64,000 nucleotides of DNA from Dysidea avara (lineage: Eukaryota > Porifera > Demospongiae > Dictyoceratida > Dysideidae): positions 4,923,098-4,987,097 of the forward strand of contig NC_089276.1 of assembly GCF_963678975.1 (NCBI RefSeq), written 5' to 3'. Below the pieces are notes generated by a model. The model saw nothing but the letters and a program-made list of their open reading frames with translations. It had not been told where the DNA came from and ran no database searches. Positions 1 to 11,709 of the stretch are shown here, one piece after another. The translations under genes were made by a program, and so were the position numbers. The number at the start of each line of letters is the position of its first letter. Position 1 is the stretch's first letter.

Positions 1-1
1 A

Positions 2-1531
2 CTATTACAGCATGCTACCAAGGTAGTCAGAAGTGTGTAGCTCGATTGTACTCCAAAGCTGTCAAACTAAAAAGATGCACTATTTCACTCGTCCATCTAG
101 ATCATTTCAGTCAGATGCTTTTGGCGGCATTTATAAGCAGTTGGAATGGCCTTTCTTTGCTACAAAAGCCTGACCAGCATGTGCAGTCAGACTTCATCAT
201 TCAAACTGATACTTCGGGATCATGGGGATGTGGAGCATGTTGGGGATTACGTTGGTTTCAGTGGAAATGGTCACGGTAGTGGCAGCCACTGGGCCAAAGA
301 ACTTAAACCAATTCTCTTGTGTTGTGTTGTATGGGATCCATACCTTTCCAGGTATAGCGTACTATTTTGGTGCGATGATCTAGGTTTGGTTACTGCTATT
401 AACAAAGGGTATTCAAAAGATAAGTTGGTTATACACTTTTTAAGATCCTTATGTTTTTTTGTTGCTGTGTTGACATTCAAGTCATTGCTAAGCATATAGC
501 TGGGGCTGATAATCATTTTGCTGATATGTTATCTAGAAATAATGTCATCCAATTTTTCCTTTCTCACCATCAGGCAACACCAATTCCAACACCATTGCCA
601 CTGCCCCTTCTCTTCATTATATCACCACATCATTCGGACTGGATCTCACGCTCATTCAGAATATGCTTCACCAATACTTTGACAATGGTATCTCGCCTGC
701 CACCCCTGTCACCGACTCAGCAGGGCAGCAGAGCTACCTAGATTTTTGTTCTGCAATTCATCAGCCCCCACTTCCTGCTAATGAACATACCCTTCTACTT
801 TTATTACCCACCTTGCCACTGTTTGTATGTCATACACCACCATCAAAGTGTACCTTCCTGCAGTTCGCAACATGCATGTTGCAACTGGTTATCAGTCGAT
901 TTACAGTTCGCAGCTCACTCCTCGTTTGCAACAAATTTTAAAAGGCATAAAGAAGACCCAGACTATTTCTCAACCTCCTCGCATTAGGAGATCCATCACA
1001 CTGGATATCAATTTTCCATCTTCTCCTGTACAAATCTTCTTATGACCATGTCATGATATGGGCAGCATGTTGTATGGCCTTTTTGGCTTCTTGCGGAGTA
1101 GTGAGCTTACCATACTTCCCAGGTTGACTATGACCCATCAGTGTACCTGTCACCCAGTGATGTTGCTGTGGACAGCACATCCATGATTCAGGTTAGAATC
1201 AAACAATCCAAGACAGACCCCTTTCACCTTGGTGTTAATTTATAATTGGGAAACACTGACGCTCCTGTTTGCCCTGTTAAGGATGTGACAATTCATGATG
1301 GCACCCCAGGCCCATTTTTTCAAACTTGGTGATGGCCGATATTTAACTCAATCCATCTTCTCCTCATTCCTTGATACCCTGCTGGTGGATTTGCATCTAG
1401 TTAAGGAGCAATTCAATACTCATAGCTTTCATATTGGGGCTGCAACTTCAGCAAAAGCTGCCAATATATCTGATATGCACATACAGATGAAGGGTTGCTG
1501 GAAAAGCAATGCTTATAAGCTGTACATATAA
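2..1531 (+). pseudogene. Broken DIRS/Ngaro-like retroelement (RT end, RNase H, tyrosine recombinase)
   Basis: Relic of a tyrosine-recombinase retrotransposon, read in several frames. The window opens inside the reverse transcriptase tail (LLQHATKVVRS, then a stop). RNase H follows: DTSGSWGCGACWG near 208, a KEL motif near 300, CDDLGLVTAINKG near 371 and GADNHFADMLSRN near 501, so the four acidic positions of the DEDD set can be read but in three frames. A tyrosine-recombinase domain follows: KVYLPAVRNMHVATG near 845, LTPRLQQILKGIKK near 915, GFLRSSE near 1086 (first catalytic Arg), RIKQSKTDPF near 1196 and THSFHIGAATSAKAA near 1420, ending SNAYKLYI with the Tyr. The usual HxxR is HxxH here. 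The order RT-RNase H-YR with no visible methyltransferase favours Ngaro or a DIRS-like group; the exact clade is not settled. Frameshifts and stops make it non-functional. Confidence 0.85.
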
Positions 1532-2094
1532 ATTCCTCCTTGAGAATTGGCAAAACTTTAAGTTACAGGCTTTCAGTAACTATTATACTCATTCGAGTGT
1601 ATACATATTTAATATCTCTGTCATATAAATCTCTTTCTTGGTGGAAAGGTTCCTCGATGGAACCTTTGTATGGCCATTCATCCAAGTTTATTCCCTAATT
1701 CCCCCCTAAAAGATTGGCAATCTATGAAATATAAGGCCTAATACTGTGATAAGATAGGTGGCAGGAGCCTGTGCATTTACCAATATCACCACATTCTGTG
1801 ATTGGGTGAACATCATTCATCAGAGGTCCTCAACATGGATTAGTTCTATACAGTAAGGTGAGTGAACAACATTAAATATCATTATTAGAATTAACTAGGT
1901 TAACAGATCCCACAGTTCTGAGGAGTGAGCATTGAAAATTCTGTTTGAGCAGGATATTGCAATTCTAGCAGCTTGATCAAACAATGACTTAATAGTTCTG
2001 GATGGTAACTTAGAGATACGTTGGTCAGCGTCACAGGTGTAAAGTGCCCTAAGCAACCAATCTCAATTGTAACGAGCTGAGCATACAGGCCAGT
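1532..2094. other. No recognisable gene
   Basis: AT-rich sequence downstream of the retroelement. I see no exon or repeat that I can identify; part of it may be the 3' end of the retroelement. Confidence 0.4.
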
Positions 2095-2515
2095 GCATCA
2101 GTATTCATAGATTGAAATGAAGAAAACCTTAAATAGTACAAAGAACATACACAGCAAAGTAGTGCGTTAAGAAACAAAAGTAATTAAACCGTGCCAGCTA
2201 AAATCAGCACATCCCTGCTCTACTTTGCTAAGACACTAATTCTCTGTAAGTGTCTTCTCACTAGGGACCATGAGAAGGTTAAGCGCTTATCCACCCATTG
2301 TCTGGAACAGTCAGTTGAACTCAAACACATATGAAACAGCTGGTGTTCATAGAATGAAATACCCATTGAGAAATGCAAGTGATTAAACTGTGCAAACTAG
2401 TTTAATCAGCATGTACCTGTTCTACTTCGCTAAAAACAAGTTCTTATCCTACACCCATCATCTGGAACAATCATTTGAACCCAAATACACAAGAAACAAA
2501 TATACCGGCCAGCAC
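2095..2515. repeat. Diverged tandem duplication, period about 240 bp
   Basis: Two diverged copies lie head to tail: about 2095-2340 and 2341-2515. Shared blocks are ATTCATAGATTGAAATGA / GTTCATAGAATGAAATAC, TGATTAAACTGTGC-type text, CTGCTCTACTTTGCTAA / CTGTTCTACTTCGCTAA, and CTGGAACAGTCAGTTGAA / CTGGAACAATCATTTGAA. The second copy is shorter. It is non-coding. Confidence 0.6.
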
Positions 2516-2694
2516 AGGAAGTCAAGCAGCACGTTCTAAATAAATTATTACCAGGAAACCACTATGCGCTATTGCGAATTATTGAACACCTTGTGTTGTC
2601 AGCAAAAAGAACTAGGTACAAAGGAAAGTCCATGATGCGTGTATTGTACATACTGCAGTTAGTGAAAAGGCACATCTCGCGATGAAGCAACATT

Positions 2695-2960
2695 GAACAG
2701 TGAAGAAGTCAAGCCCGTAGCTATATCAATTGTTAAGTTATGCTTGGCTGAAGGTATCAGTTAGTCAGAATAAAATTCTGTCAAAAAATTTTAAAATTCC
2801 ATAGAAACTTTTGGAAGGGTTTGGGGTTGGTCTGAAGACATTTTTGGGCTTGGCTGTACCTATAACCAATACTGCCAAGTTGTCATGAAGGGAAACTGAG
2901 GCTGGTTTTATGATGATGTTCTTCGCTGGAAAAGCCCAGGTCTGCATGATCCCCTACTAT
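2695..2960 (-). repeat. Copy of dispersed family D (reverse orientation)
   Basis: Read on the minus strand this matches the repeat at 24215-24640 and 54640-55090. Shared landmarks are CAACTTGGCAGTATTGG, CAGAATTTTATTCTGACTA and CTTCAGCCAAGCATAAC. A 60-codon open frame on the minus strand here is part of the repeat and not a gene. Confidence 0.6.
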
Positions 2961-4190
2961 ACAGTACTACTGTACTGTATGATAAACTTGAACAACTCAA
3001 AGCACAATCAGCCAAATGAACCTGTGATTTCATCATGTGGTGGACCTTAAGCACAAAAAAACTTGACTGTACAGTGTACACTTATAGCATAATAAGCTAC
3101 CAAGTTTGCTTCACTTAACCTCTGAAGGAATCATGACAACACAATGCCATGACAATGGGCAGACAGAGAGGCAGACAGAGAGACAGAGAGATTAGAGAGA
3201 AGTGATGCATATGAGGAAGGTGTAATAATTTTATAATATGTAAAAGTGGGTGTTCTTGTTTCTCAGATTGACCACATGTACAAGTTGGAAAGGGGCATGT
3301 CCCCTATGTACACATATAAAAATAAAGAGGTTTTGGTTAGAGAGTATGGCTAAGAAAACACAATAGAAAAAGTTGGTAACCTAGGAGAACTGCAGCAATG
3401 TTTCTTGTAGTTACTGTAAACACCTGTAGAGTCCCTTGGGAATGCTACTCACAAAGTCTGCAGAGAGTTACACACCTTAATTTTAAATGATAAACTGTTC
3501 TGTATGCAATATGTGATGAGGGTTTAAACACCGATCCAAATCGCACATCAGGCAAAATCAAATTAACACCTCGAGTGGATAGTTACACTATCGTACTACT
3601 AATTCTGACCCTCTGTACTACTCAAACTACTCCAGGCTGGTTTCAACAGATGTCTTTTCTGGGTAGTGTGGAGAGCTTGAATGGTGGTTTCCAGGGACCT
3701 GGCTTGGCAAGAATCAGTGGTTTACTGGTGGACAGCCTGATGATGTTGGCCAGACATTTTTCTGTTGATTTTGCGACATATAAACCACTAAGGAGTCAGC
3801 ACAGCCCTGTAATCTCGTGTCTGAACTCCAATCATGGTCTGCCTCCATTTTGAAGTCTATCCCTTGCCCACCCTGCCACACCCCATCCTTCACCCCTTTG
3901 TGAGCACCTGTGATACAACTTCCCTCATTCAACTAAGATTTTCTATTTTATTTGGCGGGAAACTCTACAAGCAGCTACAAATACTGGAAGTGGTCTGAAA
4001 TTTAATCGACTGATGCATCTTTTGTGCAAAATTCATACTTGTGCTTGCTATCCTTGGCGAGTTATGCTGACTTGAATTCATTAAAACCATTTATCTCAAA
4101 GTTTCTAATGTGCGATTTGGATCATTTTTCCAAAATCCAGTTACATATTATATCAGATTATCACTGCACGATTTCAGTTTAATTATATAT
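2961..4190. other. Unassigned; short GACA-rich microsatellite
   Basis: A GACAGAGAG-type microsatellite lies near 3160-3200. At 3570-3900 both strands are open for 70-90 codons; neither product resembles a family I know, and there are no convincing splice sites. Confidence 0.35.
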
Positions 4191-4436
4191 GTGACCAGAT
4201 TTACGAAAAGGTACTTTCCACGCTTTTTACATACCAGCAAACAAAAGGATGTAACACTTGACTCCTTATACTGATTAACTTGCACTTAGTCTCAAAATGC
4301 AGCCAGACAGTGTAGCTACACTCATGAAAACTTTCAGGCAATTATATGTCATGGTCAAAACGTTACAAAACTTCAAAGTTCAAAAAAATGGGTCAAATTT
4401 TGTGTGTGAAAATACCTTTTCGCAAATCCACATATG
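4191..4436. mobile_element. MITE family G, copy 1
   Basis: Non-autonomous inverted-repeat element of about 246 bp. The left end reads GTGACCAGATTTACGAAAAG and the right end is the inverse (CCTTTTCGCAAATCC, then a truncated GGTCAC). Related copies with the same ends are at 28098-28345 and 43220-43456. The interior is shared in reverse with the 28 kb copy (GGGTCAAATTTTGTGTGTG). It lies near the 3' side of the gene A Ig exon. Confidence 0.75.
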
Positions 4437-5555
4437 ACCAAACATCATTGACATAACTTATCACCATGAATGTTCCATCACAGGCATGCTTCCAGTTTGC
4501 TCATACTACTTTTCACAAGTGAATTCAACGAGATGTATTTCTCAATCTATTTACATCAAAAGTTTTCCAAAATTTTGTAACAATTAATTGTATATTTCTT
4601 CCAATCAAACCATTAACAGTAACTAGGTGTAATTACACTATGCCATAATACACAAATTGATAATAAATATAACCTTTCATCATTTTCATTATCAAAATAA
4701 TCAATGTGCTAACTATTCAGTGCCATGATTTTTACTAAATTTGCAAACCTTGGCATACATAGTGTAATATACTCTAATAGAACAGCCAGTAACCCATCAC
4801 TAATTGAGTAATCACTTCTTTGTTGCTGAATCTACCCTGACTACATATGAAACTGAACGAAACATGAGTATCAGTTGGAGTAGTCTTAAATGAACTCACA
4901 GATATTCAAATAGAGCATACACTACTCACACTGGCAGGAGATATCATCATTGTTTGGACAGTGGACACTTCACCTTATACTGTACCACTACTACAACTAG
5001 GGGGCTTCTTAAACTATTCTACAGTCTGTTAGTAGCATCATGTAATTAATTATAGTGGTTGACAAAACTGAATGTATCTCTGATGTTTTGTTGTGAGTGT
5101 TTCACACCGCAGATGAAAGAAGATAACTTCGCCATACAGAATACGCATGCAGCCATGCCTTATCTCTTGTTAATCATCACAGATATTTGGGCATCATGAT
5201 CCACAGTGACTTATAAATGGCATAAACACATTTAATCTACGGTAAACTCTAAGCATTTGAGCGTAAATTGGATGGCTGCAGGATCAAGACCGTTCAGGGA
5301 TTTTTTCTGCTTTCTGCAACCTTTCAAACACACTTAATATAACACCTTAAACTGGCTGTAGGACAGCTAACTTCAGTGCTTGTGCTGTAAAGCCTTAATA
5401 AACAAACCAATGTCCATTTGGTTCCACATGGGGTACTTAGAAATAATAAGTCACTCTCTAGAGTTCTCATGGATGCAAATACAAAGAGAAGACATCCTGA
5501 CCACCTGGAAGACTCCTGTAAGAATTCAACTGTAAAGTGAATGGCTGCAGAATTA
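4437..5555. other. No recognisable gene
   Basis: AT-rich, probably intronic or flanking sequence of gene A. No Ig, transmembrane or NPxY exon is visible on the minus strand, so any 3' exons of gene A are missing, very short or outside the window. Confidence 0.4.
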
Positions 5556-5870
5556 AAATTTGACCATTTCTGTCTCTATCTCCCTGAGGCACTAACTGAC
5601 ATTAAAGTAAAAATCTTGTTGAATGAAACAACTTGGTTTTTATTTGAAGTTAATACACTGTAGGTAATTTCATTTTGAAGTTACGTATGATCACTTTTTA
5701 TTAGCTTTGAGTTTACCTGCCCCTGGGGTGAAATTATCTCAAAATTCATGGATAATATAAATTACCATAACTTTAGAATGAAATCACTTACAGTAGCTAT
5801 TAACTTCAAATAAAAACTAAGTTGTTTCTTCAACAAGACAGGGAGATAAAGACAGAAATGGTTAAATTTC
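5556..5870. mobile_element. Foldback MITE, about 315 bp
   Basis: Nearly the whole element is an imperfect hairpin. The left arm (TGACCATTTCTGTCTCTATC, then TTTTTATTTGAAGTTAATAC) is mirrored on the right by GTATTAACTTCAAATAAAAA-like text and GGGAGATAAAGACAGAAATG. The left arm has an extra block of about 28 nt near 5583. No open frame is present. Confidence 0.7.
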
Positions 5871-6181
5871 TTGCCATAATGGTTACCAAAAGTCAAATCT
5901 GCAATGGCACTATATTATAACAAAATTATGTCATGAGGAGTACTGCTTTTGTGGAAAGTTTCATGCTTTTATGAAAAAGGGCACGATTTTTGCATTGTGC
6001 AGCTGCACTTATCACAGCAAACCAACCTGTAAACCTCTACAAGTTTAATAAAGCAACACAACGTGATTTCTGTTCTTTCACACAGGCAAACATGTGATTG
6101 CAATGGTGATTACATGACATGTACAAAAGAGATTGATTGATATTGGTCATTACAAAATACATGCATAGCACATGTGTATAC

Positions 6182-6517
6182 CTGATATACGAAGTGTTAA
6201 TGGTCCACTGGTATAGCCAACACCACCAATGGTTACAGTACAAGTGATGGTACCAGCATCCTCTGCAAGTAGATTATTATCAGTTACACTTTGTGTGGCC
6301 TGACCAGTAGGAAAACATGTTGGAGTACTATGAATATTGTTAGTGTAACATCCTGTAGTGTCCCACTGATAGGTAGCACCAGCTGGTGATGAGGGATCCA
6401 CCATACATGTCAGAGTGACATTACTCAATATGGGATAGTCAAATGTGTTAGTAGATCCACTAACTGGTATACCAGCTGGATTACTGACTATGGTGACTGT
6501 GAACTGCCCAACAGCAC
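6182..6517 (-). CDS. Gene A, Ig-like domain exon (phase 1-1)
   Basis: One exon of 336 nt encoding a single Ig fold on the minus strand. Visible framework: VTLTC (B-strand Cys), YQW (C-strand Trp), and EDAGTITC (the D-x-G...C run before the F-strand Cys). An extra Cys pair (TTGCYTNN..TPTCFP) lies in the C'-E region. The acceptor is ...ACTGTCATAG|GTGC at 6518-6519 and the donor is ATCAG|GTATAC at 6181. Both borders are phase 1, the usual arrangement for shuffled Ig exons in animals. The first exon is probably the signal-peptide exon at 21420-21459. The product should be extracellular or on the cell surface. The Ig fold is clear; the family member is not identified. No downstream exon was found. 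Confidence 0.75.
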
Positions 6518-7113
6518 CTATGACAGTTACACAGAAATTGTCAACAACTTGAATACCTCCATGCAGTTTTCATTAGCTAACAGCTAAAATGAAGCACAAA
6601 ATCACATCAAGGTTAAATTATTTATTTATTTAGCTATATTCAGTATCAGGGAAACTGCTAGGATTTTTTCTCCAACCATACTAGTAGATGAGTCTTGGAA
6701 ACAGCTGCCAGACTTTGGACATTAAAATGGTTTAAACATTAGAATATTTCTGATTCTATAGCTGATATAAACACAAGATATGATAGTACTTATACAACAC
6801 TAGGGTCATTGCATACTCAATCAGTACACTGTAGGTGCCTGTGGTCTGTCTTCATCGTGTAGAAGCACATAATATAAGTCATAATACACACTCAGTGTTT
6901 TGCTGTTGAGGTAATTTTAACTTTCTAAATGTTATGTTTTGGCTCATTGGTACTAATAATGCATGATGTTTAGACATCCGTCTATGTTGGTGGATGGGTG
7001 ACTTCAGATCAAACCATGAAATTTTGATCTCTTCCAACTATAAATTGATGTAAACTAAATTTAGATGGCTGTATGTAACTGCTATTAAATAATATGTACC
7101 TTTCTTCACAACA
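6518..7113. other. Intron sequence of gene A (probable)
   Basis: No exon is visible. It lies directly upstream of the gene A Ig exon on the minus strand. Confidence 0.4.
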
Positions 7114-7365
7114 CAGTGGCGGATCTAGAATGTTTCAAAGGGGGTTTCAGGTTCCACTCAACTTCAGCCTAGCTGTAAGTTGAAGACCAAAAAAAATCAC
7201 TACTTGCTATTGAACGCCTTCAGAGGCAAAAGCATGAAGTTTCGCTATGTATAACCCGTGGTGATTTTATCACCCACACAATGAGTCATAAATAAATTAG
7301 GGGCACGCACTATTTTCAGAGGGGTTCCAGCTGAAACCATTGTAACCCTCCTGTATCCGCCACTG
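7114..7365. mobile_element. 252-bp element with CAGTGGCGGAT ends and 5-bp duplication
   Basis: Left end CAGTGGCGGATCTAG and right end CTGTATCCGCCACTG are inverted repeats. The flanks are CAACA on both sides (7109-7113 and 7366-7370), an exact 5-bp target-site duplication. The same end type and duplication length are seen at 16075-20348, 29521-30315 and 38230-40459. It is non-coding. Confidence 0.8.
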
Positions 7366-7690
7366 CAACAGTCTTCTGTAGGCCATGACAAATTACATGT
7401 ATTTTTATATTTTTCAAGGATGTGACAGGTCAATGTTTTGGAAAACCCAACAATAAAAATGATGTGATTTCTTTGAATTATGCTCACATTACTGTAGACT
7501 CATAAATATTGTGCAAGCAGTGTATGATCGTAATGGCTTCTCTACTTATCCATGATCATTCTAGTATGGGTACCTTGACTGCTTTATTAGAGTATCTTGA
7601 TCTTAGAATTTACCTTGTTCCCGCCCTTGAGAAGCCAATGCAAGACCCATGCTAACTACTGCATACTTATTGCAGAGTATTTTTCTTGCC

Positions 7691-7953
7691 TTATTCTGTA
7701 ATTACTGTGATCCTCTTATAAAAGCCCGAGCTTTTATTTCTTATAATCCATTTGTGAATCAGCTGAAAATTCTTGTTGCTCTTTGTAGCAGCTGCTGTTG
7801 ACACACTTCTGACAAGTCACAAGTTTTAGTAGGCTTGTTCTAAAAATTACACTACTGCAATCTCGTACTGCCCCTTGTATTAAGGTAGCGCCCCCTGGCC
7901 TTCATTTAGGACCAGGCGTTTATTTAAATATGGCTTTTATATGAGGAAATAAG
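7691..7953. mobile_element. Probable MITE with CCTTATT ends
   Basis: The left end (GCCTTATTCTG...CCTCTTATAAAAGCC) and right end (GGCTTTTATATGAGGAAATA) are inverted repeats about 260 bp apart. An inner inverted pair (GCTTTTATTTCTTATAA / GGCGTTTATTTAAATA) is also present. No clear target duplication was seen. Confidence 0.5.
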
Positions 7954-8236
7954 GTATGCACTTTTTCATGTATTGGAAAATTTTGATATTAATTCTGGTT
8001 CACCAGAAGGGTTTCTAGAAAAAAAACCTTCACTATTCACCTCTGATATGTATTTGTAAACATCAACAGTACACCAACACAGGCTGGGAATAATTCACAT
8101 GTATTGAAGGACAGAAAACCAATGTGCAAATAGAAACAGTGGTTACATTATATATTTATACAAGTATATTATATATTTATTACACATGTATAAACTGTGC
8201 ACTGTGTTAAATGTGGGGAAAAATAAAATTAAAGAT

Positions 8237-8282
8237 AGAGATACTCTAATAGAGCAGTCAGTACTCTAATAGAACATTCAAT
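8237..8282. repeat. Dispersed palindromic motif, double copy (left orientation)
   Basis: GATACTCTAATAGAGCAGTC followed closely by ACTCTAATAGAACATTC. It is the same pair that opens the satellite element at 11937. The inverse orientation occurs at 9231-9277, so 8237-9277 may be one small element bounded by this motif. Confidence 0.65.
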
Positions 8283-8464
8283 TATTTAACTGCAAATAGC
8301 AGTGATACCTTTTAAAAGCAGTACACTTAAGTATCAAACAGGCAGAAAACTAATTTCCTAGGTGTAAATTAAATCTCGCAGATTCAAACACAAGGAGTCT
8401 AATTTTTAAAAACTCTTCTCAGAATATGTCAAACTAAAGAAATAACATATAATGTAAGAGTCCT

Positions 8465-8660
8465 AAGCTATATACCAAGCAAAGGTGTGTGCCACCAGGT
8501 CCCCAATTAAACAGCTGGGTAGACTGGAGCAACGTGAGTAAAGTTCCTTACTCAAGGAAACAACAACACCAAAGTGACTCAACCGGGAATCGAACCTGGG
8601 ACCTTCAGGTCGTGTGGCCTGGTAATCGGCCTGATAATCAATTACCAGGCCGTGTGTGTA
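8465..8660 (-). mobile_element. tRNA-like SINE
   Basis: On the minus strand the sequence contains a good RNA polymerase III B box, GGTTCGATTCCC (plus positions 8585-8596), preceded by text like a tRNA anticodon arm. A body follows (TGTTGTTTCCTTGAGTAAGG, CTCCAGTCTACCCAGCTG) that recurs at 10028-10115. The A box is weak. Another reading, a decayed tRNA gene, is unlikely because the body is shared with the second copy and the cloverleaf does not close. Confidence 0.65.
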
Positions 8661-8763
8661 CACACATGCACACGCACACACGCATGCACACATGCACGCA
8701 TGCACGCATGCACGCATGCACGCATGCACGCACGCACGCACGCATGCACAGACACACACACAC
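8661..8763. repeat. CATG/CACG-type microsatellite
   Basis: Alternating purine-pyrimidine tract built from CA, CATG and CACG units, immediately beside the SINE. It can form Z-DNA in principle. Long open frames on both strands here are low-complexity artefacts. Confidence 0.85.
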
Positions 8764-9112
8764 CATAAACATTTTAAAATATTCACTTTTAAACATTAAA
8801 GTAATACTAGTACTGATGAAAACTAAATATCAAAGTATTCTAGTAAAGTGACAGTCTATTATAGGCTTTGAAAACTACATGCATGCAACACTGGTATGTT
8901 TGTCAAGCTGAAGTGGCTCCAAGAGGAGTCCTCAATTATTGTCCTTAGTCCCCTCATTGGAGCCATTTACCTACATATACTACAGCTACCACATACCCAT
9001 CATGTTATTTCCTGAAGTTGCAGGTATAACTTCCCACATCTATATGCAGGCTCTGTCAGAATCCTTTGTAAACCTATTATATGCTATAATGGTTAAATTT
9101 TATGGTTTCAAG

Positions 9113-9290
9113 GAAGTAACTAACTTTCAATTTTGATGACTTAGTCTATATACCTAATCTATGACAACTGTATCAATGCAGGTCCCCAGCTGCAAGGTGG
9201 GATAGTTAGTGAAACATTCTTGACTGCTCTATAAGAGTATTTTAATGCAGGTGACTGCTCTATTAGAGTATTTTGATCATGGTAGCAGAA
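9113..9290. repeat. Local duplication, copy 1
   Basis: Matches 9634-9815 about 520 bp further on. Shared text includes AACTTTCAATTTTGATGACT / AACTTTCAATATTGATGACT, ATACCTAATCTATGACA and the motif TGACTGCTCTATTAGAGTAT at the end of each copy. Confidence 0.6.
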
Positions 9291-9633
9291 GGACCAACAA
9301 TGCTATGAAGAAGTACTGTGCTGTAAAATCCAACCACTTTATATTTATATGATGCTCTTAACTTCTCACTTCCTAGAATTCTACTCATATTTTGCATAGG
9401 AGGTGAATTAAGTTCAGGTGTGACTTTATGTGCCCACAACTTCATCTGTGAGATATGGTACAGCTTCCTGTGGGTTTCTAGTTCCACCCTAGGAGGATTT
9501 GATTTTGTTGACTCATAGCACCTGTGTAGTGCACAGGTATCCCAGTGTTGGTTCATTGGGCAGGTGTGACTGTGCCAGCATGGTAGTCAAAGGCTTTGCT
9601 TTATGCTTGCTTTGTGCTCTCTGTGTGCTTAAA

Positions 9634-9815
9634 AGAAGTACCTAACTTTCAATATTGATGACTTAGCTAGTCTTTATATATACCTAATCTATGACAGTTA
9701 TAGACCATCAATTTACAGGCCATCAATGTGGGTCTCTGGTGAGATAATTAATTCTTGACTGCTCTATTAGAGTATTTTAATGCAGTTGGCTGCTCTATTA
9801 GAATGTTTAGTGAAA
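9634..9815. repeat. Local duplication, copy 2
   Basis: Second copy of the 9113-9290 segment in the same orientation. It also ends in two copies of the CTCTATTAGAG motif with TTTTAATGCAG between them. Confidence 0.6.
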
Positions 9816-10027
9816 GAATCCAAATAATGCAACATTATTATAGGTACTTTAATATGTAACTGTAACTAATAGTTCAGTTGCAAGTAATGCAATGAGTTAC
9901 TTTTAAAAAGTAATTGCCCCAACACTGGTTACCCAACATCCCTTGGCTAGGTATGTGGCATGGAGGGTGAGGGACCAGATCAAAAAAGACTCCAAGCTAG
10001 GACGACAGATAGTAAGAAAGTGTATGT

Positions 10028-10115
10028 GTGTTGTTGTTGAGTAAGAAACTTTACTCACATTTCTCCAGTCTACCCAGCTATTAATTAATGGCTGGTGTCA
10101 ACTGGGGAAGCAGTC
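10028..10115 (+). mobile_element. SINE fragment
   Basis: Shares GTTGTTGTTGAGTAAGAAAC, ACTTTACTCACATTTCTCC and AGTCTACCCAGCT with the minus-strand SINE at 8465-8660. The pol III promoter half is missing. Confidence 0.55.
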
Positions 10116-10962
10116 CACTGAGTTGTATTAGCAAATACCAACTGACCATGTCAGGTAAGTAGAATTTGAGGAAAATGGGAACAGGACGGCAACGGAAAGC
10201 AAGAATGGGGATGACTCATAGAAAATGCCTGATGCAGCTCATTGTGCAATATACAGGTTGGATTTTACAGCACAATGTTTCTTTGACATATTTTATTACT
10301 TTGTGTCCACAGCCTTATAAGCTGTCACGTGTGAAACTACCACCTTATCATGTGACATGACTGTGTTGTTGGACAATGTGCAAATCTTGGTTAAAAGTAA
10401 AAAGCTGGTGAATAAGCTTCATTCAGTAGGCTTCGTTACTTTGTTGTGGCGAGGCATTACTTAGTGGATTACTAACAAGATTAGTACCTCCGTTACTTGT
10501 AGTAATAATGTTATGTAATATTAGACTCGTTACAGTTCTCGCCCACATTCCAGGTAAATCAGCATATACTGATATCACAGATGTTCCTGTGAAACACTTG
10601 GACAGTTCTGTGGCTATTCAATGCAAGACCTTATTGTGATGGTACATAAAGTGACCCTGTGACAAAGCACCGGGACAGCCACCCAATACATGAGCTGTTG
10701 TAACCACACAAAGTACACTTTGCACTACATTGAATGTGCCAACGCTGTAAATTAATTGTTGTTGGAAGAGTGTCAGAGGCAGCACATAAAATAAAGGAAA
10801 ATTGACCTGGGTTGCATCCAAGTAACAATCTATTCCAGGTCCTACAATTTGATTCTAATGATACTGAGTTTTTTTAGTTTACACTGGACAGATAGTGTAT
10901 CTAGATGTTTATTGTACTTTGGACATTCCTGAACTGAGGCTAACTTTTTTGACTACAAATAA
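10116..10962. other. No recognisable gene
   Basis: Open frames of 64-67 codons near 10166 and 10618-10828 have no recognisable domain and no splice context. Presumed gene A intron. Confidence 0.35.
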
Positions 10963-11332
10963 GGCCACTCCAAATAAATTCTCTGTTTCCCATCCACCAT
11001 CCGCATCTGGTTACTGCCAGCTCTAAATATTCCATTATTCTGTATTCTTCCATTATTTTCCGATTATTCTTGCACACTGATAGGCTCAGTAAAAGCTATC
11101 TTGAAACAGTGTCAGCAGCGCTATCAAGTCAGCACAAACTTCATGTTTGTGTTATTTTTGCAACTTACAAAGGAAGGAACAAGCTTAAGCATGCTTTTAT
11201 GCAGCCTTATTGGCAGTGCCAGACAAATAATGGCTAGCCAATCTTATAATGGAATAATGGAAATGGACCGCCCGCCCGCATGCAAATATGCCTGAATCCA
11301 GGACGGGAAACAGAGAATTTATTGGAGTGACC
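10963..11332. mobile_element. Harbinger-type MITE family H1, copy 1
   Basis: 370-bp element with long inverted ends: GGCCACTCCAAATAAATTCT on the left and its inverse ending ATTGGAGTGACC on the right. It is flanked by TAA on both sides (10960-10962, 11333-11335). A 3-bp TWA duplication is the hallmark of PIF/Harbinger. Copy 2, in reverse orientation, is at 32110-32481. It is non-coding. Confidence 0.8.
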
Positions 11333-11335
11333 TAA

Positions 11336-11709
11336 AAATGCTGGGCCATTGGAAGGGATGACAGCTGGGATTGAGCCTCTGACAAGATGGAATTGTCAGA
11401 ATCATGAGTCTGAAGATAGGAGTCACCAAATGCAATTGCAATCTAAGTTCCTGGAGTTTGTGTAATAATTATTACATAACGCGTTATCCCCCAACACTGT
11501 GGCAGTCCATCAAGCCCAGGGGGAAAAAACACTGTGGGTAACCTAATTACAGACAATTTATTTAGGCCAGATGATGAATAAAAGGACTCCCAAGGGGGTG
11601 GATGGGTCACTAACAATGACAGGGACCTGAGTCTCTCCATCTTAGACGCACAGACTGTGTGCATGGTCTGACCCTGCGTGGTCTCCAAAACACGCACACA
11701 TGGAAAAGC
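11336..11709. other. Unassigned; 89-codon open frame without known domain
   Basis: The minus frame at 11443-11712 is open but runs into the poly-G end of the neighbouring element. It has no recognisable domain and no clear splice sites. Confidence 0.3.

Noticed and set aside
8580..8660. A real tRNA gene on the minus strand
   Set aside because: Only the B-box half is tRNA-like; acceptor stem and A box do not pair properly and the body is shared with another repeat copy.
8463..8851. 107- and 120-codon frames rich in Cys, Ala, His or Thr
   Set aside because: They come from the CATG/CACG microsatellite and the SINE.
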